From the NCBI GenBank assembly GCA_947034895.1, contig OX344762.1:8189501-8253500 (forward strand): 64,000 nt of DNA, in the 5' to 3' direction. Source of the stretch: Rhytidiadelphus loreus. Its lineage: Eukaryota; Streptophyta; Bryopsida; Hypnales; Hylocomiaceae. Made by a program: the position numbers and the translations under genes. How positions within the stretch are numbered: the stretch's first letter is position 1; each line of letters begins with the position of its first letter. The notes beneath the pieces were generated by a model that had not been told where the DNA came from, searched no databases, and was given only the letters and a program-made list of their open reading frames with translations. Of this stretch, positions 23,641-37,105 are shown in pieces.

Positions 23641-24314
23641 TTAGAATTAGACATAAAACATCTAGTTTTGATGTCCATTATTGTTTAAATGCAAACAACT
23701 AGATCCCACAGCTAGATCCATTTTCAAATTTGAGATGAATGATAAGAAATTGGAACTTGCCAAAATACACTATGTGGTGACCTATTTGCAACCATTATTT
23801 TAGATATAGGGTGTCATGTAAAATCCCAAATAGTTGAAATGTCTTCAATTTGGTGTGAAGGTGGAGATAGCCATTAATAAAATTTCAATCCAAATGAAGG
23901 ATGAAAATCATTGAAATTGCATTGTTTACAAACCTTAAAGTCAAAAAAATTCATTATCTATTATAGCAACAATATAATTTAACCCCTAATTGAAAGTCCC
24001 AAGATACAAAAACCACTCAAAATTGCTACTTCCATTGCATTGAATAAAATCTTGCAATGTTACAATGTCACAAGAATTAGCAATATACTAGACCATTTTT
24101 AAATCAATTTTCCCATCACATATTTTTTTAAACAAAAATTCAAATATGTACTCATACTCTAAAAGTGGGAATATTTTTTGCAAAACTTCAAAATCTCTCA
24201 TTTCTAATAGCATCTAATGCATTTTGTGACCACCCAACAAGTAAGCAAAATGAGTAGCCCTTGTATAAAGGGACCTTAGATGTTTCCAATAAGTTCCAAG
24301 TTTTAACTCAATTA

Positions 24315-26496
24315 CCCAAGCTACTACCATAGCCATGTGTCCTAAGCTACATGAGGCATTTACATTTAGGGATCCATCTAATGAGGCATGTTATTATTCA
24401 CTTAACCTAGATTTTCTACCCTAATAAGGCTACTCACCTCATGTGCATGAGTCTCTCACATAGCTTCAAAATCCCCTTTAGATCAAGGAAAATGAGAAGA
24501 AAAGCTATTTATACAAGTGAGGGCTAGGTAGGAGGTAAAACAATTTGTAAATTAGGGGATTAGTAAGAGCTCAAGTAAAAGCAAGAATTGTATTCAAAGT
24601 AGAATTTTAGACCTCATTCAGGCATAGTAGAATAAAACTTTTCAAAAAACTTTGTATTTTGACAATGGACAATCAAGCTCCTATCTTCAAATTATCCAAT
24701 ACCCTTTGAAGATTCATGATGAAAAATGAAACTCATTATAAAAACAACCTCTCCATCTATTATTCTCACTAAAATGTCTATGAAATAGTTTCTCAATTAT
24801 GGTATTAAAAACTTCTTGATGATAGATGGTCAAATAAAGGATTGGTTTTTGACTCAACGGATTTTATGGATTTTTAGTAAACTATCTTTACATTTATTTG
24901 TAGATTTGTCTATCTAGTCCTAAAATTAGTGTAGATATTGTGTAAATTTAAATTTTGGTTCATTTTGTAGTTTTTGAGGCTTAATTTGCTTTTTGTATTG
25001 CGTTTTTCCAATTTGGTTGTTAAATGTCGATTTTAGGCTGATTATTAGTCTAATAGTGTTTCTAATCCTAGTTGGCCGGAGTGAATGGTAAGATTGCAGT
25101 TGAATTCCAATTTGGGAGATCCAGTCTGATGACTCAGCCGATTCAGTCGGGTGGGCAGTTAATGCCGTTGCTTGTGAATTCTATTAGGTGAGAAGTTGCA
25201 GATTCAATCGAGGCCCATTACTGCTGAATGCGAGTGGAGTCCAGCCCGATTTGGCTGTTTTTGCTTGTGTTTTGTTTTGATGTGTCGTTGTAGTCTGTGT
25301 GCGTGAATTGAATGAGAATCTGTGGTTGTGAGTGCTAATTGGGTTAGATGCCGTGGAAGCAAGTTGGAATTTAGAAGGCTAATGCAGTGATTGTGATATC
25401 AATTAAAACAATTTGGAAGTAAAATTGGAATATTTTTAGACAAATCGGTTTGTGCATAAATGTGAAATGTAATCCAATCTGTTGAATAATGAAATATTTG
25501 GAGTCGATTTGGATATATTTTGTGAATGTGTTAATGTGTGAATTGACTTGAGTCTTAATCGGAATTTGGTCTGTCGTTGTTAATGTATGTAACAAATGGA
25601 ATTATTGTGTTTTCTATGATGAATCTTTTGCAATGTCTGATTTTCATAATCGGTTTTAATTGTGATATTATGCGTGATTGAGATTTTGCTTGTGTGTTAT
25701 TCCAATTTGGATTTCAGTAACGGTTTGTGCAGTGGGATATTTTTGCTGTGATTTGATGCCTTTAGCCTAGTAAGTCCAAATAGGATATGAGTGCATGGTA
25801 ACGAGATTGTTATATATGAGCTATTTGGTTGTGTGAGTTTAGCCTGTTTGGGAATTTAATTGCAATCCAATTGGGAAGTTGAAGAGTCTAATTTGAGAGT
25901 CATTGCCTGTGAGATTTGAGAGCTATTAGGTGTATAAGTTTGGCAATGCAAAAAAAACAATTTGGTTAGTTTTAAGTCTGAGTGTGATGTGGAATAATAA
26001 CTGGCTGGAGATTAAGAGCAATTTGAATGATTAAGCACTGCTGCAAGTTCAATTCGATCATGTGTGGTGCGAAGCTAGTTGCTTTATACCGTGTATAAAG
26101 ATCAAATTGGATTAGTTTTGGATGAGTGCTGTAATGCCGATTCGGATATAGAAGCAGTGAAAGCCGTTTGATGCTGTGTGTCATGCTGTGAAGCCGATTT
26201 GGAGAAAGCTGGAATAAAGTAAAAGAAAAATGAAGATTGAAATTGAAAAAGCTTAAAGAAAGAATTAATTTAAAAAGAAGAATTAAAATGGGAGCAATTC
26301 TTACCCTTGTGGCCTTTAAGAGTGGAGAGCAGATTGCAATTAGGCCTAGTGTAAGGATTTGCTATTTAATGTCCTTGTGTTGTGTTACCTAGTAGGATTT
26401 GATCGACTAGTCTATTATCCTATTTGAAATTCTTCCTAGGAACGAATTTAATATACTATTGGGTATTTTCTTAAATTATCAAATATCCTATTTCTA
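24315..26496. mobile_element. Insertion of about 2.2 kb with a CNATTTGG motif array
   Basis: Block X reads without interruption from AAGTTCCCAATTA to the AATAAAAAAATT stretch near 7340, while block X' has this segment in between, flanked by CAATTA at 24309-24314 and 26497-26502. The inner 24.95-26.2 kb is G/T-rich on the plus strand, unlike its surroundings. It contains nine exact CNATTTGG motifs, all on the plus strand. No ORF is credible. Element class is unknown and the exact ends are uncertain. Confidence 0.45.
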
Positions 26497-27159
26497 CAAT
26501 TAGCAAAAAAATTTAGCAGTTTTTTAAAATTAATTTAAATTGAGCTTGCAATTTTAGTACAATATCTCTATGGTCCCATAATTTTTGTCCAATACTTGCC
26601 TACCAATACTATTGCCCCTTGCTACAAGCCTAAATCTGCATCCACTACCCCCTTTTGTAGTGTTCCATGTCCATTCCAACAACTCTAGTAAAAGTCAATG
26701 AGATTCAACATGCCCATGCGGCCCCTCTCCCCCATTTGTCCAAAAGATCGTTGTAACTTGTCAACTGTGAGTCAGATTTGAAAATAAATTATCATACCTA
26801 TATAGCTCTTGAGAAATCCATTCTTGACAAAAAGTTTCTAAAAATCATGCCAAAAATTGAGAACATAAGTACCTACCTAAACCTTCAAGAATGCTTACAA
26901 TTGATTAAACTAAAATCTACAATTGTTGGCAACCACATTTCTATTGCTTTCAACTATGATCTTCTAATTGCAAATTGATTTTTCATGGCACTCAAACTTA
27001 TGAACAAAGTGGTATTCAAGGTCTTTGTCATTAATTGTATGGACTTACCGTCTCTCCAACTACTAGCCTTTGTGGATCCTTTGCCAAAAAATAAATCCCC
27101 AAGCTAACCACCTCACCGCACTTCCACAAAGGCATTTCAACTACTTTAACTCCTGAATG

Positions 27160-30100
27160 CCCAAGGTCTATTTTGAGCCTCTTGAAATCTGCTCTAAATT
27201 GAACAAAAAGTCAACATTTTGATAAGCTGAATTGATTTTTTTGGAATTGTAACCTTACAAATTCAAACTAGACATATTAGAGACCACATACAAAAAGAAA
27301 ACACAACAATGTCATTTAAGGATTGAAAGATTATAATGTTTGATCATGAGAGTGTTAAAACTATGAAAATCTTTGACCTCTCCTTTTGCATTTCAAATCT
27401 AAAAAATTGGTCACCAAAAAAATACGAGGTTGAAGGACCTAACAAGCATAACCTCAATCAATTTATGGCTTTTGAAAATATATTCTATAATTTTTTTAAA
27501 TGAATTTCTAGTGGGTTTTTTTCTCCAAGATCTAGTGTATTTGAGGGTCATTTCCAAGAGTCCTCAACACTACAGAAAGTCAAGATTGCAATGGGTACCC
27601 TTGCACTAAATCTTGAATAGAAAAATCATAATTGTTCATTTTCAAAAATTGAATTATTGATGCTAAAACTAGACTTCAAGAAGAATCTTTCAAAAATATA
27701 AACTACTAAAAATAGAAATTTGGTAAGGTTTTATTTAACTTCAAAGTTTCTTTGACACCACATGTTGGTGCCTCAAGCATTTAGGGATTTACTTCTCGAC
27801 AACCTGTTCACACTGGGGAAAAAAAATTGAGGGCAAAAAAATGGGTTGTTTTCCGTGCATTTTGCTCATTCAGACATGTCAAAATTTTAATTTCTTTTGG
27901 AAATTGAGACACCTCGCCTTGGGACCCTCAGTCAATACAACTTCCATTCCTTGACTGATTGACCATATTAACCCTTAAGCACTTCGACATCCATATTCTG
28001 GACGATGAACAGAGGGCTTGGAGGCACTGTTTAGTTCGACTAATTTCTCATTCATCCAATGTAACACTTGAATCTTGAAAGACAACCTTCTTTATTGACC
28101 AATTTCATGAAATTGTAGTAAATGATATTTCTACAGAAAGATATAAGCAAAAATGTGCCAAAATTTGAAAATGGAATGAGGCGTTAAGGGGTTAAATCTT
28201 TTGAGTTTACCTTATCCGAGTCCTTAAAGGAAGGAAGTCAATTAATTGATAGGGAGAACAATCAATAACTCGGTGAAAGGTGCCATGAGGGGCCCCAAAA
28301 CCCTTTTTTACAAGAATTTCAATTGTGGAAGTAAAAAATTGGAACAAGCCGTCTCTTTCGACATCATTCTGACTCCAATAAATAAGGTAAACTAGCCTAT
28401 GACAAGTAGAATGACTGGTTTGCCTTGTTGACATTTTAGAAAAAATTAAAAAAGAATTTCATATAAAGACAAACATGAGAAATGGAGAGAGTAATTGAAA
28501 TTTGTATTTTGACAAATTATGAATTTGTTATGAATTTTTGAAGTGTGTTGCCCAATTAACCCAAAACAATCTTTAGACTACCCCAAAACCATCTAAAGTG
28601 TACCTATAATGGTCATCGTATCATTTAAAGCACTCACAATATTTTCTAATATGGCCATGACATAAAAGAATAAAAAAAGTTACTTCTTGTAATGAATTTA
28701 CACTAGAAAGGTAGAAGTTCCTAATGCAATCATTAATAAATCCATCACCATCTCCTAAGGCATTGATTTTGGCCACTAACCAACCTAATGAGTCCCTAAT
28801 CTCATTTATTAGCAAACTTATGTCATAAATTGATGTAAAACTGTAATGGGTGGTTTTCTAGGTGTTTGCATTAGGAGGTTTACTTGTCATAGGTTGGTTT
28901 ACCTTAAGGTTTACATGGTTAAAAAGTTATTGTATGATATGTAATTTTCAACGACTTGTAGGCAGCTTGGGCAACTCAAAAAAATTCTTAAAAAATCATT
29001 CTTTTAAGAAATAAAAATTTGAAATTGGTTTTATAGATTTATATATAGATGGAAAGCTTTGAATCATTCCATTTTGATTAATGAAATGAAAGTTATGAGG
29101 AGTTTTATTGTGCCGGCAATTATGGATTTTCTATTCTAAAATGAACTTTGAAGTCCTTTATTTAACTCAATTTTCAATATTTTCTGAAAAAAATATAATC
29201 ATAGAATGTAGATTGTTTATTACAACATTACAACCATTAGGATTGGAATTTTTAATTCCATGACTAAATTCTCAACAATTTAGTATTTTGAATCTTTCTC
29301 TACTTCTTTCTACTTACTATTTTTTTCCTATATGCTCTACAATTCCATATAATTTGAATTTCTTCAAGCATGCAGCCAACTTGCCTTGAAGAATGAATCC
29401 AAAAAAGTACCACCATTTTGAACATTTTTTCATACAAATGTGACCTTGTGAAGTGCAAATACCCATTTTTCCACCATGCCAATTTCTTTTTTTGTCACTT
29501 CAAAGGCTATTAACTTGCAATTTACATGGTGGAAATTGCTTAATTTTTTCATATCTTCACAAACCAATGTATTACAAGATCCTATGGTTACAAATATTAA
29601 AAAAAAATTCTAAAATTTAGTACTTGTACTAGAAATGGCAAATTTGGAGCATAATTTTTGATGAAAACATAGTCAAAAACCTTTAGGGGTTAAGCCTCAT
29701 TGTCAAATGAATTGTGAGTCATGAACATTGAGATATAAGGTGCCTCCCCAACTACCATTTTTGAGTTTTGTACCTAGTTATTATTATTATCATTAAATTG
29801 GTCAAATTTTCATATTTTTTTGTTGGGAAGTGAAGTGAGGTTCTAACGCACTAAAGAATGCAACATTTGGATTTTGTATGCAGAAGTTATGAAGGGCCAG
29901 TGCTTTTTTGGAGAGAGGTTTTAGAATTGTTTCTTCCACACAATTAGGTGTATATTGATTTTGGAGATGTACCTAGAGTGATGATGACAATTTTGGGTTA
30001 GTGGTGCATTTTGAGGTGTCCCCCTCATAAGTCATCAAGAAATTAAATTAACCTCAATATGCATAAGAGGTAGTTTTTGTGTCCTTTAAATTGGATGATT

Positions 30101-31409
30101 TTAGAGATGCCTTAAGGATGAAAAAAAAAGTTTTTCATAAATTTTGGGGGAAGTTTCTTGGACCCAATTCCAATGAAAGATCTTGTATATTCTCTACTTG
30201 TGATATTTTATGACTTTCCTACATAAAAAATGGAGGCAAATCCATGGATAAAGTGAGTAATGTATTTTGGCAATTTGTGGATCCTTTCTTTGGATGTGAA
30301 TTTAAGCCATAAAAAGTTGTTTAAATTTTTTTTAAGACCAAATAATGAAATGATGCTCATCAAATTTAGTTTTTGTTCTAATTTTATATTTGGAAAAATG
30401 ACTAGATTTGAGTATTTTATTGAGAATTTAACTTTGAACCTGTTACCATGGAGTGTTGATATTCTAGTTTTAGAATGATATAGTAAACAAATTTGCATAG
30501 TCATGTTTTTTTTACTATAATATACACCTATAAAAAAATTGGACATATTTTTAAACATATTTTGTATTTGATATGAATTTTTTCAATTTTTATTCTAAAA
30601 TTTATAGTAGTTTCAATTTTTTACAAAAAATCTATATTTTATTAATTTACAGAAGATATGTGATTACATCTTTGAAAAATGAATACCCAAAAATTCATTT
30701 ATGTATGCTTACAGGTTACAAAAGAAGGGTATACATAAAGAAGGACTTTAAGGTTTCAAAAAGTGATTATAGGCCCAACCTTTGATCCTTTTAGAATTAA
30801 GGTGAACATTATGGGCCCCCTTCCAAATTGCTTCCCTATCTTTACATGTTCAACATTTGAGACTATAGAATGTTGGACTAATGTAGATATACATGGATGC
30901 AACTTGAAAGAGGGTCCATAATGGGTATACTTACCTTACATTCAATTGTTACTTGTCACTTTAGACAAACAAGTGGTGAAGAATTTTAAGTTGAAGGATC
31001 ATGTTGGAAAGATGTAGGAATGTGATTGATAAAAATTTGAAATTGTCTTTAATCCCTCGAGTTCCTTAAACAACAATACTTAGCTATGCTAATTATTTCC
31101 ATTAGTGAAAGGAAAGAAACACAATATTTGTTTGTTGCTTTAGTGGAAAATTCATCAACAAACAAGGTTTCAAGGTTAGAAGAATTGGCTTTTATATATT
31201 CAAAAATGTAAAGCCTTGGAGGAATTTAGAACTAAATGTTTGCACAATGATAAAATGGAATTTGCATAATGATCTAATTGCATATGAAGCCAATTTTAAC
31301 AAATCTCATTGAGAATTCGACATAAGTATATAAATATTTCTTACTATTAAGAATATCATTTTTTTCCCCAATTGTGTGCTTCACTCAAAAGTTAGAGTGT
31401 TTGATAAAA
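27160..31409. other. Intergenic, no gene seen
   Basis: AT-rich sequence. 28960-30100 is an inverted, diverged relative of 55.4-58.86 kb. 30789-30957 is a foldback-like element with GGGTCCATAATGGGTATACT at its right end and a mirrored left end. No frame has protein-like content. Confidence 0.6.
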
Positions 31410-31719
31410 CATTACATGTGTTTTGGTTGTTGGGGAGGGCTGCGAGTTCCCAACTCGAACCCCCCCTAGAACTGCCGAAACCCGTTGTTCCCCGCCTGCG
31501 CTGACCTGGCCGAGAGACTGCCAAGTCAGTTTTTGTTTTTGTTTTTAAAAAAAAATTAACTTTATTTCTCATTTTAAGGACTTAAAATTTTTTTTTAATT
31601 TTTTTTTTAAATTAAAAAAAAAGACGTTTGACACCGGAGTTCGAGAAGATTGGGGGGAACGGAGCTAAGAACATGCCCAAAAGGGCCTTCCAGCCCTACC
31701 CCCCCAATCTCATCTAATG
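31410..31719. mobile_element. GC-rich insertion with CATTA-ATG ends
   Basis: A 310-bp segment of higher GC content sits in AT-rich DNA. The ends are CATTACATGTG and CATCTAATG, and inverse-complement similarity extends inward (GTTGGGGAGGGC against GGGGGGGTAGGGC). The ends resemble the MITE at 48344-48573. A GGTTCGAGTTG stretch on the minus strand resembles a tRNA B box, but a SINE origin is not shown. Confidence 0.45.
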
Positions 31720-34700
31720 ACAAGGCAAAGAAGGTGGACAACTTTGGGTCAACATGTGCTAAATTCCTCTAACTTCTACTTTAAAATTCAGAAAATATGT
31801 ATTTTACATAATATTGCATGTGATGATAAAAAAAAGCTTAATAATTAAATGAAAACTTTATTTTAGTGCAAAAATCTTATTCCAAGAGCAATCCAAGCTG
31901 ATCCCACGAAGCAAGCCCCAATTATTTTGTAATTTATGCTATAAAAGTTTTCAATTTAATCCACACATTTTTACAACAATCTCGTCTAATTTTTTACAAT
32001 TGGATTTCCTAAATAAACCATCCTCAACCTCAGAAGAAATCACCAAATACCAATTAGGGCATTGTTAGGTTTGGGGCCTTCTTCCATTGCAAGGGCCTTT
32101 TAAATATGCTACATCCCTCACTTACTTTTAGACTTTGGCATGTTTAGGTATGACTAAGATGATATTGTAGCTAGTGCAAAAAGACCCTTATGTATATGTG
32201 GAGCAGAAATCGCATTCTCCAAAGAGTCAAAGTTTGTTGACATTGTACAAAAAAAAACCAAAATACTTTTCCTCTTACTTCAAACGCAATATCCTTGCAA
32301 TCTACATGGTCCATTGGGTTGAATTTTATTCAAACATTCACATAGTCTTCTGTATTTTTATATGTATGTGAAAATTTAAGACTTTAAGAAAAATATTAAT
32401 CAATTTTTGCTCCATGCATTTGAAATGGCATTTTTGGATAATTTTTGGTAAAGTGTTATCTAATCCATTATTAGTTAAAAAAATTGAAAGGAAAATTAAA
32501 AATTAAATACTTGAAAGGAGAATTTTAAAAATGAGAAAATAGTTGAATAGTAATTTGGTATCCATTAGAATATTCTTCAAATCCAAGTAGCCATATCTAG
32601 TGTCAATTTTTTAAATACTATAAATGGATAACATATAGGACACTTATTGGAAGTCAAACTACTATATAAAACCTTCCCTCTTCACACAAAATTTTGAGGA
32701 TGAATAGTTGTACTTCTATCCTATATAGAAAGATTCTTTGTTGTTCATCAACCCCAAAATGGCCACAACATCCATTAGGGTAGCAATACCATAAATGGCA
32801 CCCCCCTGTAATGGCACAATAGGATGTTCTAAAAGTGACAATATCTAACTTTGTTTTTGATTTGAATAAGATTTGATTGGCTAAAAATTTGATTGGTTAA
32901 AAATTTGATTGGGTGAAGTTGTGAGACATGAATGGCGTCCAAATGAAGAATCCACATTTATATTCAATAAAATATTCATTCTTGAAGAAAAAAAATCCTT
33001 TTTTTTTGCATTCTTCTTCATCCATATTTTTGCACACATTGACCTCAATTTCTCAATGAATTTCCCATACCCTGTAGGCTGAAACGCTTATTTTAACTAT
33101 TTTTGGTAATCCTACTTTAAGGGTTAAAAAGGTATTTTTAGAGCACCAAACTCCAATACGGTATATCCGTTAATGCCCCAAGACCACTGACATTTCTAGC
33201 ACCGAACTGGACGTTTCTGGGTCTTGTCTGCAATGAATATTCACTGAATTTTCACTTCACATCAACTGAGTGAAGTTAAGCTTATCAGTAGGAATTTCGT
33301 CCAATCCAGTGGTGCCAGCTCAACCCTCTTGGGCACACAAATTGTAACTTTAATAATAAACCCCAAAGTACTGTACAATACTGACTTGGGCAGACAAGTG
33401 GAAGCCAACCCTGAAATTTTGACACTTACACTTATTATTAGAAAAAACTATTATTTTAGACATGGGGATAGACTAAGCTTACTGGCTGTGGATAGAACGG
33501 CCAGTGATGCTTCATGTCCAGGTCATCATCTATGCAACTAACTGAGCTGGCGTGCATGCTGACCTGGCGCTTCTGCTGTCCAGGTCATCACCACCATCAA
33601 GGGTTCGAAAAATGGAAGTTTTATCCATGCCGCTACAGACTGGGGAGGCTACATTTGGACAATTAACCCCTAAATGACCACTGATTTCAAGCCTCACTGC
33701 CCATCACTCAATTTGTCGCCATTTTGGAATCAAATATGTATGAAAATATTTATATTTATTTTTCAGAGATGAAATTACATGTCTTCTTCACTTCGCAGAA
33801 ATTTTAGATATTTTTTGTAGAAAATTAATTTTTATGAGAATTTTTGGAGAAATAGTGAAAAAAAATCACATCCAATAGAAAATCACTTCAAAAATTTTCA
33901 AAATTTCACCATGTGTGTATATTAAATTGATAAACATCACCGTGTAAACTCAATTTCCGTTTCATTCTATATTTAGAATTTAGTAGACATTGAAAATACA
34001 TTCAAAGTTCAAATTGCAATAAAGAATTGAATTTTAGGAATTTTTTCAAATTTTAAATTGGAGTAGAAACTAGAAAAAATGACCTTCATTTTGTCAGTTT
34101 GGCTCAAACTCAAAAAATATCAATTTTGTGGAGAAATTTCAGATTTCTAGCAAACATCAATAACTTCCCAAAATACACTAAAATAGCATATTTTGTGATC
34201 CATTTTTTTTACTAAACTCTCAATTATGTGGAGGCAAACACTAGAAAGACTACAAAATCAATTGATTACCCTTTTGTAATTCAACATGAAAAGTCAACAA
34301 AAGAAAAAAAATTAAAAAAATGCTCTTATTTTTTCCATCCCATTGAACTACCATCAAAATGGCACAGAATGGCGCCTCTAGCATTAAGGGGTTAATAATA
34401 AGAAACCGTGTGACCATGGGCTCTATCCACTTCAACCAAATCCTAATTGTGTTGTCATTGCAGTGTGAATGCAGTTTGTAGATAAGATTTGGAAACTCAG
34501 ATTTGGTTTGGAACCAAAGAATGAATTTGGGGCGACATGGAATTGTATTCCCATCTCTATGAAAGTATGTGATAGTCTTTGATCAAAACACAAAGCTTGG
34601 CAATAAAGTTGTTCAAGTGCAAGCTTATCCAACATTAGTTGCCTAAATTAGCGTTTCAATTTCTTCGTAAGGTAGGAGGTCCAAAAAGCAATGATGTAAG

Positions 34701-36339
34701 CATTGAAATTGAATTTGGAGTAGGTAAAAAATATTGAAATATTTTTCAATAAATTTTCCTTAAAAGTCAAGAGGAAATGACATCTAACCCAAGTTTTTTC
34801 ATATTTTTTGGAGCTGTGTGGAATTAGTTATGAAAATTTGAAGATGAAATGCCATAAGGCTCTAAAAGCAAACACTTCCTAGAATGTACATTTTGGCACA
34901 TTGAAAAAAGAAAAATATACCTTGGTGTCATGTTTAGTTCAAAATGCCCGATCACAGTTCAAACCTCTTACCTTAGTTTTCTTTTTGTTAGATTTGAATG
35001 GGCACATACTAGTTAGGAATAAAACGTCGTATCTATCAACCAATAAAATGTTGATATGTGTCATTGTAAAAAGGAATTTTTGCTTTTATCTCTACTTCTT
35101 TTAATTTATAAGAGTGATATATTTATAGACTATTAACCATGTTTTACAACATAAGAATGACAACAATTTATGGCTTCTTTATCCCCTAAAGAAGTGTTCA
35201 TTCAATGTATCCAAGAAATCTTGGACAAGGTCCCACAAAGTCAATTTTGGTCGGAAATTCACAAAATTTTGACACAAGGTGTGAAAATTTACGTTTTGAG
35301 TAGTAATATATATACTTTTTCATTGAATGTCGCAATCAAAAAGTTATGTTACCTTGAACTATTTGGGCAACATGAACAAAATTCCTCCTATTATTTTAAA
35401 ATTTCGTCAAGTATGTAACTTACATGATACAAGATGCAAAGTTTAAAAAAATAACCATATGTAGTGTCAAAATCTCACTCTAGGAGAAGCTCAAGTCTAT
35501 TCATCATGCCGGATAAGGTCAAAAAACCTTTTCTTTCTAACTTTAAACATTATAATCTTTCAAGTTTGTATTGTGAAAGTTTTTGAAAATTTTCCACACA
35601 TTTTTATAGTAGTTTAGTACTCCATACAAATTTGTACAATTGAATTTTGGAAAAAGAAATTCTATTCATTTTTTTCTCACTATCCTAGGAAAGTGTCATT
35701 TTTTTCACAATTTCTATCTGAAAATGTGCCTCTTATCCCTTAAAAGTTATATAATAAAAACTTTACAAAATTTGCCTCTTAATTAATTAATAATAAATTC
35801 TATTAATTATTGGGAGTCCACTTAAAAAATATTGTAAATCATGTGCAAACAAAATGAGGGTATTATTTGGTATTTGATTTTTGTTTTGAGGTAAAGAGTG
35901 AAGCCTTAGAGTTGTTCCAGATATAAGTATGTGAATTTGGACCAATGTTGCACATATATGTAAAATAGAAGGTGGCAAAATGGACAAGATCCTAAAATGT
36001 TTCACATGCATGTGTAGATGGTGTTCATCCATGTCCTAAAATGATCACCATCCACACATGTGAACCATTTTAGAAATGTGTCTGTTTTACTACTATCCAC
36101 CTTGAGTTTGATGGAATATCAAAACTCCTGTTTCTTTTCTGAACTAGATCTAACACCCTTAAAACAAAACTATAAATTATAAAGTGCAACAATTGCAAAG
36201 TTGGATAGCCCCAATTGTTGTCTTTTTTTAATCTCCCCTACCAAATACACACCCATCTTACAAAGATCTATACTCGTCCTAGTTTTTTTTAGCTTTGTAT
36301 AAATGAAAATCACAATTCTTTTGGCCCAGAATGGAAAAC
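31720..36339. other. Intergenic part of outer left arm, no gene seen
   Basis: AT-rich sequence. A short minisatellite at about 32871-32920 repeats an 18-19 bp unit (TTTGATTGG, then CTAAAAA or TTAAAAA) three times. The rest is covered by inverse homology to 47.4-50.3 kb. Confidence 0.6.
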
Positions 36340-36943
36340 TACACTCGACTCAACCCTCTCTAATTGCACACTCTGTTATTGCACATCCTCAATATAAATA
36401 TACGTTGAGAATCTATCGTATGATGCACTTGTTCAGTTTGAAACAATTTCATCGATTGCTGGAATTGTGAACATATATGTGACAGGAGTCCATTTCTCAC
36501 TCCCCCGAGACGGAGCTGTTCTTCTGAAGATGGGACGTAGTTTTCGTCTTGCAAAGAAATTCAGCTCACCTTCAACAGAACACTGACTGAGGATGATTGT
36601 GTGCGACTGTGTGAACTTTGATCAAACGGTTGTGAGTGTTTGACATTCTAGACGTCATCTCCAACGAATTCCCATCTCAATCTTTCTCAGGCACTTGGAT
36701 TGCATTGAAGCTGAATTCTGAATTAATTTCAGTAGAAAGATGCGCGCCTTGGCTTCGGGGTTCCCATGATCTCAGTTGCGTACAAGCTTGCTTCACAAGC
36801 AGCTGTGTCACTGCAAGAATTTTTTCACCACGTTTCATCACCAAGAATATATCAAACCTGGATGCTCCAATTCAATTCAATTTGCACGAGAGGTTTCAAC
36901 GGACTTGCATTGAGTGCACAGAAATATCAAGGAATGCCAAATG

Positions 36944-37105
36944 TCAATTCTGTTAAATTGGCGATACTCCACTAGTTTGTCACTTTGTAGGACGCATGGC
37001 CTGAAACATAAATCTCATAGTCGTCCTTGTTTCTACAGCTTTGTGTTGATCTATGTATGACACAATTCTTGGTGCTGGAATCGCTCCAATATAACGAAAT
37101 TGGTG
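36944..37105. mobile_element. MITE-like element in inner arm B (left)
   Basis: Ends TCAATTCTGTTAAATTGGCG and the mirror of CCAATATAACGAAATTGGTG. They share the TTTCGTTAAA-TGG end motif with the MITEs at 7.5, 8.4, 12.5 and 15.6 kb. The mirrored copy is 46640-46801. Confidence 0.6.

Larger units (their letters stand above)
22500..27060 (+). repeat. Segmental duplication block X' (copy of 1.75-8.2 kb)
   Basis: Diverged, colinear, same-orientation copy of block X. It keeps a piece of the TIR-gene leader (22530-22680 and 23520-23640) without the exons. It lacks the MITE found at 7549-7793 and carries a 2.2 kb insertion (about 24315-26496) that X lacks. Confidence 0.75.
27050..36339. repeat. Palindrome B, diverged outer left arm
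   Basis: Inverse matches to the right arm include 27050-27160 with 51180-51290, 28190-28420 with 50780-51005, 28500-28700 with 50500-50700, 33110-33640 with 49700-50230, 34440-34640 with 49440-49630, and 34900-36300 with 47420-48640. Identity is clearly lower than in the inner arms. Insertions on this side make it about 5 kb longer. Confidence 0.8.
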
